Source of the DNA: Corynebacterium sputi DSM 45148
GTDB taxonomy: Bacteria > Actinomycetota > Actinomycetes > Mycobacteriales > Mycobacteriaceae
DNA: 64,000 nt
Assembly (NCBI RefSeq): GCF_000427865.1
Contig: NZ_ATYV01000011.1
Location: 1-64,000, forward strand
Reading direction: 5' to 3'
Below, one piece after another: positions 33,979 through 43,053 of the stretch. The position numbers and the translations under genes are program-made. Each line of letters opens with the position of its first letter. The stretch's first letter is position 1. A model generated the notes under the pieces. That model did no database searches. It saw only the letters and a program-made list of their open reading frames with translations, and was not told the DNA's origin.

Positions 33979-35100
33979 ATGTCCGACTCTGCAGTGAACA
34001 ATCGCCGTAGCTATCTGTATGACCGACACCTGGAGCTCGGTGCGACGATGGCCTCAGTCGGCGGCTGGGATGTGCCCGAGTTCTACTCCTCTGAGGCGGA
34101 GGAGCACGAGGCCGTTCGTTCGACCGTCGGCATCTTCGACCTCACCCAGATGGGCGAGATCCGCGTGTCCGGCCCGGATGCACCGTCGTTCCTGGCGCAT
34201 TCGCTGATCTCTGCGATGAAGCCGATCGCCCTTGGTAAGGCGAAGTACACGATGATCGTCCAGGAGGACGGCGGCATCATCGACGATCTGATTGCGTACC
34301 GCCTGGGCGTCGATGAGTACATGCTCGTGCAGAATGCTGGAAACCTCGACGACGTCTTCGCTGTTCTTGAGGAGCGCGTCGGCGGCTATGACGTCGAGAT
34401 TACTGACCACTCCATCGAGACCGCGCTGCTGGCAGTTCAGGGCCCCAAGGCCAAGAAGCTGATTAGCCGTCTCGTTCCGGAAGAGGCTCGTCAGACGGTC
34501 AAGGATCTGCGCTACTACTCTTGCACCTCCTTGGAGGTCGCTGGTGTGGAGGCAATCGTCGCCCGAACCGGTTATACCGGTGAAGACGGATTCGAATTGT
34601 TTGTGCCTTCAGAGAAGGCAGAGCCGGTGTGGAACGCACTGCTGGAAGAGGGGGAGGACCTCGGTGTCCGCCCGTGTGGCATCGCTTGTCGTGACACGCT
34701 CCGCCTGGAAGCAGCCATGCCGCTGTACGGCAAGGAGCTCACTCGCTCCCGCACCCCGCTGGAGGCCGGCTACCACTCGCTGATTAGCCCGGCCAAGGGC
34801 CGGTTCATCGGGCGCAATGCCCTGATCAACCAGCCCGAGCCCACCCAGGTTCTGGTAGGACTCTCCATCTCAGGCAAGAAGGTTCCGGCTGAAGGCGCTG
34901 AGCTTCACGACGCCTCCGGCAACTACGCCGGCACCATCACTTCTGCTGTGCTCTCCCCGACGTTGAAGCAGGTTATCGCCTTCGCTTACGTCGATCGCTG
35001 GAACTGCAGCCGTGGTACTGAGTTCTCCGTCGATGTCGACGGTGATTCCAAGACCGCCAAGATCGTGCCGACCCCGTTCTATAACCGCAAGAAGCGCTAG
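33979..35100 (+). CDS. gcvT: Aminomethyltransferase (glycine cleavage T protein)
   Basis: A 373-residue GcvT. Conserved parts: GATMASVGGWDVPEFY, AVRSTVGIFDLTQMGEIRVSG, YTMIVQEDGGIIDDLIAYRL with the catalytic Asp, ARTGYTGEDGFELFVP, and CRDTLRLEAAMPLYGKEL. It transfers the methylene group from the H-protein aminomethyl-lipoyl arm to tetrahydrofolate. No gcvP or gcvH lies in the window, so the other subunits are elsewhere. ATG 33979 has CCAGGAGG at nine bases; the frame is open further upstream but without an RBS. Confidence 0.92.
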   Translation: MSDSAVNNRRSYLYDRHLELGATMASVGGWDVPEFYSSEAEEHEAVRSTVGIFDLTQMGEIRVSGPDAPSFLAHSLISAMKPIALGKAKYTMIVQEDGGIIDDLIAYRLGVDEYMLVQNAGNLDDVFAVLEERVGGYDVEITDHSIETALLAVQGPKAKKLISRLVPEEARQTVKDLRYYSCTSLEVAGVEAIVARTGYTGEDGFELFVPSEKAEPVWNALLEEGEDLGVRPCGIACRDTLRLEAAMPLYGKELTRSRTPLEAGYHSLISPAKGRFIGRNALINQPEPTQVLVGLSISGKKVPAEGAELHDASGNYAGTITSAVLSPTLKQVIAFAYVDRWNCSRGTEFSVDVDGDSKTAKIVPTPFYNRKKR

Positions 35101-35127
35101 ATCTAGCCGCTAACGCGGACACTTCCT

Positions 35128-35174
35128 CCTCCCGAGGACCTGGATATCTCCAGGCCCTCGAGAGGGGTCGTTTT
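35128..35174 (+). terminator. Terminator of gcvT
   Basis: Stem built from CCGAGG/CCCTCG and CCTGG/CCAGG pairings across 35128-35165, followed by GGTCGTTTT. Confidence 0.6.
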
Positions 35175-35252
35175 CCAGCCAAAGGTTTGTAGCGGTGAAT
35201 CAGCGACGGGCGTACCGTTCGGGGCACCGACCATTCAATAAATAGGAGAATT

Positions 35253-36083
35253 ATGGCTTCCGCAGTCCCGAACGTGACCCTCAATAGTGGTGTCGAAATG
35301 CCGCAACTGGGTTTCGGTGTGTTCCAGGTTCCGAACTCAGATACTCAGGCTGCAGTGGAGGAAGCTCTGGCCGTCGGTTATCGAAGCATCGACACCGCAG
35401 CGGTATATGGCAATGAAGAGGGTGTCGGTAGGGCATTGGCAGCCTCCGGTCTGTCCCGTGACGACGTCTTCATCACCACCAAGCTCTGGATTAGCGACCT
35501 CGGACGCACCTCGACCCGCTCGGCGCTCGAGGAGAGCCTCACAAAGCTTGGACTCGGCTCTGTCGATCTGTACCTGATCCACTGGCCGGCACCCGGCACG
35601 GACAAGTACCTGGAGTCCTGGCAGGAGATGGAGGAGCTCAAGGGCGATAAGTTGGCCCATTCCATCGGTGTGTCGAACTTCCAGCCGGAGCACCTCGACC
35701 GGATCGCGGATCTAGGCGGAACTGTGCCTGCGGTCAACCAGATTGAGCTCCACCCGTACCTGCAGAACGTGGAGACGGTTGCGGCGAACGAACGACTCGG
35801 AATTAAGACCGAGGCATGGAGCCCGCTCGCACAGGGTGCGGTGCTCGGCGAAGACGTGATCGTGGAGTTGGCACGGAAGTACGATGTTGGCCCGGCCAAG
35901 ATTGTCCTGCGGTGGCACCTGCAGAAGGGCAACATCGTCATCCCGAAGTCGGTGACTCCCGCTCGCATCGCTTCGAACTTCGATCTCTTCGGATTTGAGC
36001 TGACTGCCGCTGACATCAGCGCTATCGATGCCCTCGAGCGCGATGGCCGAACCGGCCCTGACCCGGATTCGTTCAACGGCTAG
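35253..36083 (+). CDS. Aldo/keto reductase (2,5-diketo-D-gluconate reductase-like)
   Basis: A 276-residue aldo/keto reductase paralogous to the one at 29677. Catalytic residues: YRSIDTAAVYGNEEGVG (Asp, Tyr), VFITTKLWISD (Lys), DLYLIHWPAPG (His). Cofactor-binding IVIPKSVTPARIASNFDLFG. ATG 35253 follows AGGAGA. It stands alone between two terminators. Substrate cannot be told. Confidence 0.9.
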   Translation: MASAVPNVTLNSGVEMPQLGFGVFQVPNSDTQAAVEEALAVGYRSIDTAAVYGNEEGVGRALAASGLSRDDVFITTKLWISDLGRTSTRSALEESLTKLGLGSVDLYLIHWPAPGTDKYLESWQEMEELKGDKLAHSIGVSNFQPEHLDRIADLGGTVPAVNQIELHPYLQNVETVAANERLGIKTEAWSPLAQGAVLGEDVIVELARKYDVGPAKIVLRWHLQKGNIVIPKSVTPARIASNFDLFGFELTAADISAIDALERDGRTGPDPDSFNG

Positions 36084-36104
36084 AGCGGCCAGAAATGGGT
36101 GAAG

Positions 36105-36132
36105 CCGCCACCGGATTCCGGTGGCGGGTTCA
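36105..36132 (+). terminator. Terminator of the aldo/keto reductase gene
   Basis: CCGCCACCGGA (36105-36115) and TCCGGTGGCGG (36117-36127) form an almost loopless perfect stem, followed by GTTCAGTCTTT. Confidence 0.7.
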
Positions 36133-36149
36133 GTCTTTAGGCGGTCCTG

Positions 36150-36485
36150 TCACCAGGAATTCGGGTGCTTCTGCTTGTCTTTCGCCGCCTCTTCCTTGAG
36201 CCTGTCGGTAATTCCATCGAGTTCGTCGCCGAACATCTGAGCCCTCTCTAGGTCAGAGAGCTCCGAGCGCATCTCGGACAGGTGCTCGCCGTAGCGCTGG
36301 TTCAGGAAGAGCTTGACGGATGCCTCCATCTGCTTGGCGTCATAGAAGTTGAGCAACAGGATCTCCTGGCCGTCCTGGTCATCCAGGCGCAGGCGCAGCC
36401 GACCGTCCAGTTCGATGAGGCTGGCGTAGACCTCGACGCCGTTGACATCGGTGAAAGTGGGTTTACTGGTCCTCGACATGGCCAT
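36150..36485 (-). CDS. Hypothetical soluble protein
   Basis: A 111-residue charged protein (or 109 residues from the Met at 36479). N-terminal beta-rich part KPTFTDVNGVEVYASLIELDGRLRLRLDDQDG, then a long helical stretch with heptad character (MEASVKLFLNQRYGEHLSEM, SELSDLERAQMFGDELDGIT). No signal peptide or membrane segment. Family not recognised. Codon use is like that of neighbouring genes, which supports that it is real. Confidence 0.65.
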   Translation of the reverse strand: MAMSRTSKPTFTDVNGVEVYASLIELDGRLRLRLDDQDGQEILLLNFYDAKQMEASVKLFLNQRYGEHLSEMRSELSDLERAQMFGDELDGITDRLKEEAAKDKQKHPNSW

Positions 36486-36679
36486 CTCCTTCTGTCGGCC
36501 TGAGTGCAGGTCGCTCGACGGGAATTGCTGTTATTTTCACCCCCAAGCCTACCGGCTACCGTCGTTACCCTGTAGCGGTATTTCTCTCGAGGGGGTGCCG
36601 AATCAATAATTCGTGCATCTGCGGGCATCCTCATCCGGAGCATCTAGAAGCGTCTTGGGTTGGAGTGGTCTGGCCAGTG

Positions 36680-37168
36680 CTACACCTGCAGAGATCTGAA
36701 CGGTTCAAAAGGAAGTAATCGGATGATCGTCCATGCGATGACGATGACAAGAACCCACTTGGCCACGCCCGATTTGTCTGTCCAGACGGGCATTCGCTTC
36801 CCGACAGTTCGCATCAACCACGCGAACCACGACCACATCAGCAGCCCGACGGCCACGACCCCCACGGCATTGAACTGAATCGCACTGACGATGTCGAGAT
36901 GAAGCAAGGAGTAGATCATCCGCGAGGCTCCGCAGCCTGGGCAATTGATTCCGAAGATCAACTCGGTTGGGCACGGGGGAGTGGGGCCACCAGGTGTGGT
37001 GGGATCTGCAGCCACGAGAAGAAGGCAGCCAATTGCTGCCACAATCGCCACACCGATGGGGCCCGCAAGAGAGACAGCGAGACTAGCTAGCCGGGGCTGG
37101 CCGCTGTTCTGGTCATCTGCGGAATATGGCGAATGGGTTTGGCGGTCAGTGCACATGGTCAGGCCCAT
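36680..37168 (-). CDS. DUF2752 membrane protein
   Basis: A 162-residue protein with membrane segments at about 32-53, 78-110 and 130-155. The diagnostic DUF2752 motif is LIFGINCPGCGASRMIYSLLHLD, with the conserved CPGCG. Function unknown. Preceded on the same strand by the dispanin-type gene at 37180, 11 bp away, an arrangement I recall as common in actinobacteria, so they are likely cotranscribed. Confidence 0.82.
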   Translation of the reverse strand: MGLTMCTDRQTHSPYSADDQNSGQPRLASLAVSLAGPIGVAIVAAIGCLLLVAADPTTPGGPTPPCPTELIFGINCPGCGASRMIYSLLHLDIVSAIQFNAVGVVAVGLLMWSWFAWLMRTVGKRMPVWTDKSGVAKWVLVIVIAWTIIRLLPFEPFRSLQV

Positions 37169-37179
37169 AATAAGGGGTG

Positions 37180-37632
37180 CTAGTAGTAAATCCCACTGAC
37201 AGTTCCTGCTGCCGCGATCCAGAAGTAGAGCCAGAAGATTCCCAGAGGGCCCCAGACAAGCAATCCTAAGATGGCAACGACAATGGCCCAGGTCTTTGCT
37301 TTGCGGGAAGAGTCAACTGCGGCCGGATAGTTGCCTTCGTTCCAGGATTTGTCGACCTGGGTTGCGTAAACGATCGAGACAATTCCGAGGGGGTTGCAAC
37401 ATAGGATTGTCGCGAGAATTCCCCACACCAGATTTGTATCGGGCTTCGGAGGCATCTGGCCCCCGTGGTTGTACCCACCCATGTGTGGCGGCTGGGCCCC
37501 GTAGTAGCTCTGGTACTGCTGCTCGTCGTAGCTGGGTTGTTGGCCGCCATAGCCGTGCTGCTGCCACCCGCCGTTGTTCCCCTGGTTCCACCCGTTCTGT
37601 TGCCCGTCGCCATTGCCGTAGGGGTAGGTCAT
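37180..37632 (-). CDS. CD225/dispanin-type membrane protein
   Basis: A 150-residue protein. The first ~75 residues are a Gln/Gly/Tyr/Asn-rich low-complexity region (GWNQGNNGGWQQHGYGG). The C-terminal part carries two membrane helices in the CD225 pattern: NLVWGILATILCCNPLGIVSI, followed by VYATQVDKSWNEGNYPAAVDSSRKAK and WAIVVAILGLLVWG. The CCNP motif and the amphipathic loop are characteristic. Role unknown; upstream of a DUF2752 gene. Confidence 0.82.
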   Translation of the reverse strand: MTYPYGNGDGQQNGWNQGNNGGWQQHGYGGQQPSYDEQQYQSYYGAQPPHMGGYNHGGQMPPKPDTNLVWGILATILCCNPLGIVSIVYATQVDKSWNEGNYPAAVDSSRKAKTWAIVVAILGLLVWGPLGIFWLYFWIAAAGTVSGIYY

Positions 37633-38039
37633 TATCGCGATCCTCTCGAATTAGTTACCGCGCGAATGGTAGTGTACGAATTCCAGGAAAAGTTCTTGAC
37701 TACCCCTTCGGGTTACCTCAATATAAACTGAATGTGGATAGTTTGGGGTTGTCCCGAAATTTGGGGGCTTGTTTAGTGGGGTAGTTTGGGTGGTGAATTT
37801 CGGGTTACCCCGTCACGATATTTGGAATTAGTTGTGCCACGGACATTTGATGAGTATTCGGGCGGCTAAAAGGGCAGTTCAGGTGATCTGTCAGAGTCGG
37901 TAAAAGGCTCTTCGTTCATTGCTGGCGGGCTCCGCATAGGTCTGAATTAACCCCGTCCCGAAATGGCGCCCCTTATTTGTCGAGAATGCCGATAGTATTT
38001 TGTAGATCTAGCCGGTGCCGGAGTGTCGAGGAGACTGAC
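37633..38039. other. 407-bp low-GC divergent intergenic region with CCCGAAAT repeats
   Basis: Clearly less GC-rich than the surrounding genes. CCCGAAATT (37753-37761) is inverted-repeated as AATTTCGGG (37796-37804), and CCCGAAAT recurs at 37957-37964. No gene supported. Promoters for the dispanin gene and the gene at 38040 should lie here; I could not assign them. Confidence 0.6.
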
Positions 38040-38921
38040 GTGGCCAATCATTTTGATTTCTATTCCAGCCTGGAGCTTGACTCAGCGCTATCGTCGAATT
38101 CTCTCAATGAGGAAATTCAGGGCCGCCTCAACCGATTGAGTGCTGATGGTGCTCCAGAGGCGAGCGCTGAAGTTCAGCAGCTGCTCATCGCCGCGAAGAT
38201 CCTCAGCGACGAAGAACTCCGCAGCCGCTACGACGACCGCTTGGCTGATGAATATGCCCCGGCAATGGGCGCTGGCGATCTGCGGGTTCTGGCAGCAGAG
38301 CGTCGTTTCCCTGATGAGGTCCCGGCGATGGCGAGCCCAGGCCCGTCGAAACTCTCGGCTTCGGCTAGCCCGATGCCTCCGCCCGCCCCCGCGCAGTCCC
38401 ACTTTCCTCCGTCCGGGCCGATCACTCAGCAGGCTCCTCAGCATCAGCAGGCTCCACAGCAGACACCTGCAGGACCTTCAAAGATCGGCGCCATCCTTGT
38501 CGGCGCACCAGGTGTCGTCCGAGGTTACTTCTGGACGATGTTTGGCATCGGCGCCTTTAGTCTCGTGGCTATTTTCGGAAACATCATCGGATTGTTCCTT
38601 GAGACGATGGGCGTAGATATCGTTTCGCGTCGACCTGATTCTTGGTTCTTCTACCTCCTCGTCGTGGGCATCTGCCTGAATGCTGTGTCGCGGGCTAATC
38701 GGGTGACGTCTTCGCTTTTTGTTGGTGCTCTGTCGCTCGGCTTGGCCCTTTATGCACTGTGGAACGTTGTCTCCAACTTCCTGTGGATGACCGGTAGCCT
38801 TTCCACGGGTTTCTCGGTTTTGGGGTTCCTCGGCAGCATTGCTGTGCTCTTCGCAGCGGGGGCCAGCACCGCGCTGATCCTGCTGCCCAGCACGAAGCAG
38901 TGGTTCGCGCCGGTCCAGTAG
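38040..38921 (+). CDS. Membrane protein with DnaJ-like N-terminal region
   Basis: A 293-residue protein. Residues 1-75 (MANHFDFYSSLELDSALSSN, then AAKILSDEELRSRYDDRLAD) resemble a degenerate J domain seen in corynebacterial membrane proteins, without the HPD tripeptide. A Pro/Gln/Ser-rich linker (about 95-155) follows, then five membrane segments from about residue 170 to 285. Start GTG 38040 has GAGGAG six bases upstream. Function unknown. Confidence 0.7.
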   Translation: MANHFDFYSSLELDSALSSNSLNEEIQGRLNRLSADGAPEASAEVQQLLIAAKILSDEELRSRYDDRLADEYAPAMGAGDLRVLAAERRFPDEVPAMASPGPSKLSASASPMPPPAPAQSHFPPSGPITQQAPQHQQAPQQTPAGPSKIGAILVGAPGVVRGYFWTMFGIGAFSLVAIFGNIIGLFLETMGVDIVSRRPDSWFFYLLVVGICLNAVSRANRVTSSLFVGALSLGLALYALWNVVSNFLWMTGSLSTGFSVLGFLGSIAVLFAAGASTALILLPSTKQWFAPVQ

Positions 38922-39238
38922 CCGGAGCTCTGGCTGAAGTCATTGACTCTGAAAATCAGGCAGGGCCGGACGAAGTATGGATACGTACTCTGCCGGCCTT
39001 CGACTAGAGGCGGATGTGAGTCCGATTCCGCTGTCGGAACGGGAGTTCCGGGTAGGAGTGGACCCCAGTCGGTATACCGAGGGCTACTCCTTCAGGGAGG
39101 CATATGAGAAGACGTTGCGTGATCGCTCGTTTGTTCGCGCAACCCGCACGCTTGTGGTGGACGTAGCCTGGCAACGTTGAACCTCCACTACAAATGAGAA
39201 TCCGCCACCTGTGCAATCGCAGATGGCGGATAATTGTG
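38922..39238. other. 317-bp intergenic region
   Basis: A 67-codon frame at 38977-39180 lacks an RBS and any recognisable feature and is not called. The terminator of the tRNA is at 39201-39230. Confidence 0.5.
39201..39230 (-). terminator. Terminator downstream of tRNA-Arg
   Basis: TCCGCCA (39201-39207) pairs with TGGCGGA (39224-39230) with an additional CTG/CAG extension; located just past the 3' end of the tRNA. Confidence 0.6.
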
Positions 39239-39311
39239 TGCCCCAGGCAGGATTCGAACCTGCGACACCTTCTTTAGGAGAGAAGTGCTCTATCCCCTGA
39301 GCTACTGGGGC
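39239..39311 (-). tRNA. tRNA-Arg (anticodon CCU)
   Basis: Minus-strand cloverleaf. Acceptor stem GCCCCAG (39311-39305) pairs with CTGGGGC (39246-39240), discriminator A at 39239. The anticodon stem-loop reads CTTCT-CTCCTAA-AGAAG, so the anticodon is CCT, decoding AGG. The T-arm GCAGGTTCGAATCCTGC is canonical. CCA is not encoded. Confidence 0.95.
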
Positions 39312-39463
39312 GGGGTCAGGCGCGAACGCCTAAACACCCGGACAGATTACCGCATCGGGTCGGAGAACTGCATGTGCCCCTGCCCAGGTAGATTCAGCGG
39401 AGGTCATAGGGGCCGGCTGTGGGTGTGGATGGAGGCGTCGTGAAGCGAGAAGGAAGTGCTCGG

Positions 39464-40210
39464 ATGGTCTTGAATGTGGATGTCATTGGGATTGGGGCGG
39501 GTAGCCCCGGGCACCTGACGCTGGAAGCGATTGATGTATTAGCCCAGGTTGACGTGGTCTTCGCGATGGACAAAGGGGCCTCTGCCGAGGACTTGATGGA
39601 GGTTCGTCGGGATATCCTCCGCACGCACGCGCCGCACGCAGAACTTGTCGCGGTGCCGGACCCACCGCGGGATCGCACTCCGGCCGATTACGGCGGTGAG
39701 GTCGTGGATTGGCATCAGCAAAGAGCGAACTCGCTTCACGACGCTTTCCTTACCCACCTCACCCACAACCGCCGCGGAGCCTTTCTCGTGTGGGGCGATC
39801 CAATGCTTTATGACTCAACGCTGCGGGTTCTCGACCGCGTCCGCGACCTGGGGCAGGAGATCGATTCGCGAGTGATCCCCGGAATCACTGCGGTGCAGGC
39901 GCTCACGGCAGCGCATGGGGCGACGCTTAATCGAATCGGCCAGCCAGTGCTGGTGACGACGGGCCGGAGGCTAGGGGAGCGCGGTGGCGTCGACGCTGTG
40001 GTGATGCTCGATGCTGGTGCCGCGTGGCTAGAGCACGCTGGCGCTGACGAGGAAATTCTGTGGGGCGCGTACCTCGGCACGGACAAGGAGGTGCTGCGTC
40101 GAGGCGCGGTCGGTGAGGTTGGAAAAGAGATCGCCGAGCTGAAAAAGGCGCTTCGCGCGGAGCACGGCTGGATCATGGATATCTACCTGCTGCGACGCAG
40201 GGATCGCTAG
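39464..40210 (+). CDS. cobF: Precorrin-6A synthase (deacetylating) CobF-like
   Basis: A 248-residue S-adenosylmethionine tetrapyrrole methyltransferase. DVIGIGAGSPGHLTLEAIDV is the N-terminal SAM motif, then VFAMDKG, GAFLVWGDPMLYDSTLRVLD (the GDP motif) and VIPGITAVQALTAAHGATLNRI. It matches CobF of the aerobic cobalamin pathway. No other cobalamin gene is near, so its role here as a single gene is uncertain. ATG 39464 has AGAAGGAAG upstream; GTG 39419 and 39440 are alternatives. Confidence 0.85.
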   Translation: MVLNVDVIGIGAGSPGHLTLEAIDVLAQVDVVFAMDKGASAEDLMEVRRDILRTHAPHAELVAVPDPPRDRTPADYGGEVVDWHQQRANSLHDAFLTHLTHNRRGAFLVWGDPMLYDSTLRVLDRVRDLGQEIDSRVIPGITAVQALTAAHGATLNRIGQPVLVTTGRRLGERGGVDAVVMLDAGAAWLEHAGADEEILWGAYLGTDKEVLRRGAVGEVGKEIAELKKALRAEHGWIMDIYLLRRRDR

Positions 40211-40226
40211 GCCTTATTGAAGATAG

Positions 40227-40245
40227 TTAGGTTAGCGTAGGGTAA
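40227..40245. promoter_or_regulatory. DtxR-type iron box
   Basis: The 19-mer TTAGGTTAGCGTAGGGTAA matches the remembered DtxR consensus TTAGGTTAGCCTAACCTAA at 15 positions, with the left half perfect. It lies 43 bp before the siderophore-binding gene, which indicates iron-dependent repression. Confidence 0.75.
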
Positions 40246-40287
40246 TTCCTCGTTGGGTCTGAGTGACGTTGATGAGGGAGAGGCCGT

Positions 40288-41325
40288 ATGAAGATGGATC
40301 GCGTGAAACTGTTCAGGTCGTCGGTAGGGGCGTTGGCTGCGGCCGGCATGTTCGCCGGTGTGGTGGGATGTTCCTCTGATGGTGAGGCCGAGAGCTCCGG
40401 TAACTCCACGACTGAGGTTGTCGAATCTGCAAACGGTGAGTACCCGGTGTCGATTGAGGCCAAGTTTGGGGATGTCACTATCGACGAGGCTCCGCAGCGA
40501 ATCATTGCTCTCGGTTGGGGAGATGCCGAGACTGCGATGGAGTTTGGTGTGCAGCCCGTTGGCGCGTCTGACTAGCTCGCGTTCGGCGACGATGGCCTTG
40601 GGCCCCGGATCGAGGACGCAGGCGAGGGGTACTCAGAGTCCCCGGAGATCATCTCCACCAATGAGCCGGAGTACGAGAAGATCGCTGCTCTGGAGCCAGA
40701 TCTGATTCTGGACGTGCGGAGCTCGGGAGATCAGGAGCGATACGACAAGTTGTCGATGATCGCCACGACCGTCGGTGTGCCTGCGGGCGGCGACAGTTAC
40801 CTCACCAATCGAGAGCAGCAGGTCAGCATGATCTCTACCGCTCTGGGGCAGCAAGAGCGTGGCGACGAGGTCAATGCCGAGTATCGGGAGCAGGTCGCTC
40901 AAATTCGTGAGGAAAACCCTGAGTGGCTGGAGATGGCCGTCGCGGCCGTCTCGGCTACCGCAGAGACCTGGGGCGCGTACATCAAGGGGTCGAACCGGGT
41001 CGATACCCTTCTTGATCTCGGATTCCAGGAGAACCCGGTGCTAGCGGAGCAGGAGACCAGTGAAACTGGCTTCTCGGTGCGGCTGACCGAGGAAACGCTG
41101 TCGATGGCAGAGTCCGACCTGGTGGTTGGATTCGCCGTGGGCATCGAGCCTGATGAGATGGAAGACAGCGCAGCATGGCAGCGTCTGCAGGCGACTCGCG
41201 ACGGCCACTCCTTCGTGATGCCGCGGGAGATCTCCAGTGCGTTTGCGCTCGGGACGCCGCAGTCGACTCGGTATGCGCTGGAGCAGCTCGTCCCGCTGCT
41301 GCAGGAGCACACCCAGGGCGGATAA
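40288..41325 (+). pseudogene. Iron-siderophore ABC transporter substrate-binding lipoprotein, interrupted by an amber codon
   Basis: A lipoprotein of the FepB/FatB class. Signal peptide and lipobox (AAAGMFAGVVGCSSD) at the N-terminus; mature part FGDVTIDEAPQRIIALGWGDAETAMEFG and the C-terminal lobe WGAYIKGSNRVDTLLDLGF. The frame is intact over 345 codons apart from one in-frame TAG at 40573-40575, at GASD*LAFG, where homologues carry Trp (TGG). Just after, GLGPR stands where GxGPW is usual. Both halves keep coding quality, so the break is recent, or due to readthrough or sequencing error. A DtxR box lies upstream; no permease genes follow. Confidence 0.85.
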
Positions 41326-41345
41326 GAACTTCCGGTTGTGGAAGT

Positions 41346-42917
41346 CTAGTCTTCGTCGACCCAACCCAGAGTGCGTGTCACGGCCTTGTTCCAGCCGCTA
41401 TAGAGATCATCCCGAGTCTCTTCGCTCATGTTTGGGGTGAAGGTTCGGTCTTCTTTCCACATGTCGCGGATCTGATCGGTGGATTCCCAGAACCCAACGG
41501 TCAGCCCGGCAGCGTAGGCAGCGCCCAGTGCCGTCGTTTCGGTGATGACCGGGCGAGTTACCGGCACTCCGAGGATGTCTGCCTGGAACTGCATGAGCAG
41601 GTTGTTGACTGTCATGCCGCCATCGACACGGAGCTCAGTCATGGTCACCCCGGAGTCGGCGTTCATGGCTTCGACGACCTCTCGGGTCTGATAGGCCGTG
41701 GCCTCTAGCGCAGCGCGGGCAATATGGCCTCGATTGACGAATCGGGTCAGTCCGACGATGACGCCGCGGGCGTCGGGCTTCCAGTGCGGGGCCAACAATC
41801 CAGAGAAAGCCGGAACGATGTAGCAGCCGCCGTTGTCCTCGACAGTCTCGGCGACAGACTCAACCTCAGGGGCGCTGGAGAGCAATCCCATATTGTCGCG
41901 AAGCCACTGGATAAGTGACCCGGTCACAGCGATGGATCCCTCCAGTGCATACACCGGCATCTCGTCACCGATGCGATAGGCGACGGTGGTGATGAGCCCA
42001 TGATCTGAGGTCTGCGGCACCGTGCCGGTGTTTAGCAGCAGGAAGTTACCAGTGCCGTAGGTGTTCTTCGCCTCGCCAGGCTCCAGGCAGGCCTGACCGA
42101 AGGTCGCCGCCTGTTGGTCACCGAGGATGCCGGCCAGCGGAACGCCATGCACCGGGCCCGGCCAGCGGACTTTGCCCAAGTACTGCGAGGAACTGACGAT
42201 TTTCGGCAGCATCGAGGTCGGAACCCCCATTGCTTCGCAGAGGGAGGTGTCCCATTCCAAGGTCTCCAGATTCATCAGCATGGTGCGGGAGGCATTGGTG
42301 ACGTCAGTGACGTGCAGAGCCTTGCCATCACGGCGAGTGAGGTTCCACGTTAGCCAGGTGTCGACCGTGCCGAAGATGAGGTCGCCGGCCTCAGCGCGCT
42401 CGCGGGCGCCGTCGACGTTGTCCAAGATCCATGAAATCTTCGGCCCAGAGAAGTACGTAGAGATCGGTAGCCCGGTTACGCGCTTGACCTTCTCCGCGCC
42501 GACCTCATTCTCTAGGGCTGCGCAGATGTCCTTCGTCCGAGTGTCCTGCCAGACGATGGCGTTGTAAACCGGCTCACCGGTGTGGCGATCCCACACAATG
42601 GTGGTTTCCCGCTGATTGGTGATGCCCAAGGCCGCGATCTGTTCTGCCGAAAAGTTCGAGCCCGCAGCGGCATCGGCAATGACGCGCCGGGTGTTTGCCC
42701 ACAACTCTCGAGGGCAATGCTCAACCCAACCGGGCCGCTCCATGATCTGTCGGTGCTCCAACTGACTGGTGCTGACCTTTCGACCCTCTTTGTCGAAAAG
42801 GATGCACCTAGTGGAGGTGGTTCCCTGGTCGATCGCCGCCACCACTGCGCCGCGGCCGGTAAAGAGTGCCCGCGCCTGGGTCTCTAACTCAGTCTGGAGC
42901 TGCCCTGGGATTCTCAT
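41346..42917 (-). CDS. glpK: Glycerol kinase
   Basis: A 523-residue FGGY-family kinase. N-terminal phosphate motif [88 protein letters not shown] and the C-terminal adenosine motif [21 protein letters not shown]. It phosphorylates glycerol to glycerol-3-phosphate. ATG 42917 is chosen since a -10 TAGAAT sits seven bases upstream on the minus strand; a longer frame would cross the divergent prpD promoter. No glpF or glpD is nearby. Confidence 0.93.
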   Translation of the reverse strand: MRIPGQLQTELETQARALFTGRGAVVAAIDQGTTSTRCILFDKEGRKVSTSQLEHRQIMERPGWVEHCPRELWANTRRVIADAAAGSNFSAEQIAALGITNQRETTIVWDRHTGEPVYNAIVWQDTRTKDICAALENEVGAEKVKRVTGLPISTYFSGPKISWILDNVDGARERAEAGDLIFGTVDTWLTWNLTRRDGKALHVTDVTNASRTMLMNLETLEWDTSLCEAMGVPTSMLPKIVSSSQYLGKVRWPGPVHGVPLAGILGDQQAATFGQACLEPGEAKNTYGTGNFLLLNTGTVPQTSDHGLITTVAYRIGDEMPVYALEGSIAVTGSLIQWLRDNMGLLSSAPEVESVAETVEDNGGCYIVPAFSGLLAPHWKPDARGVIVGLTRFVNRGHIARAALEATAYQTREVVEAMNADSGVTMTELRVDGGMTVNNLLMQFQADILGVPVTRPVITETTALGAAYAAGLTVGFWESTDQIRDMWKEDRTFTPNMSEETRDDLYSGWNKAVTRTLGWVDED

Positions 42918-43053
42918 TCTTCGTATTCTATTTCCCGCGTTACGCCCCGGATACACGACTACGTAAAATATCGCTAGCAAAATTACTATTTGCGGAGGAA
43001 GATGGAGAGAACCCACGAGGCTCCAGGCATCAAGTCGAGGAGAGTGAGCTGCC

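Noticed and set aside
38977..39180. 67-codon frame between the J-like gene and the tRNA
   Set aside because: No RBS, no promoter and no recognisable feature; likely chance.
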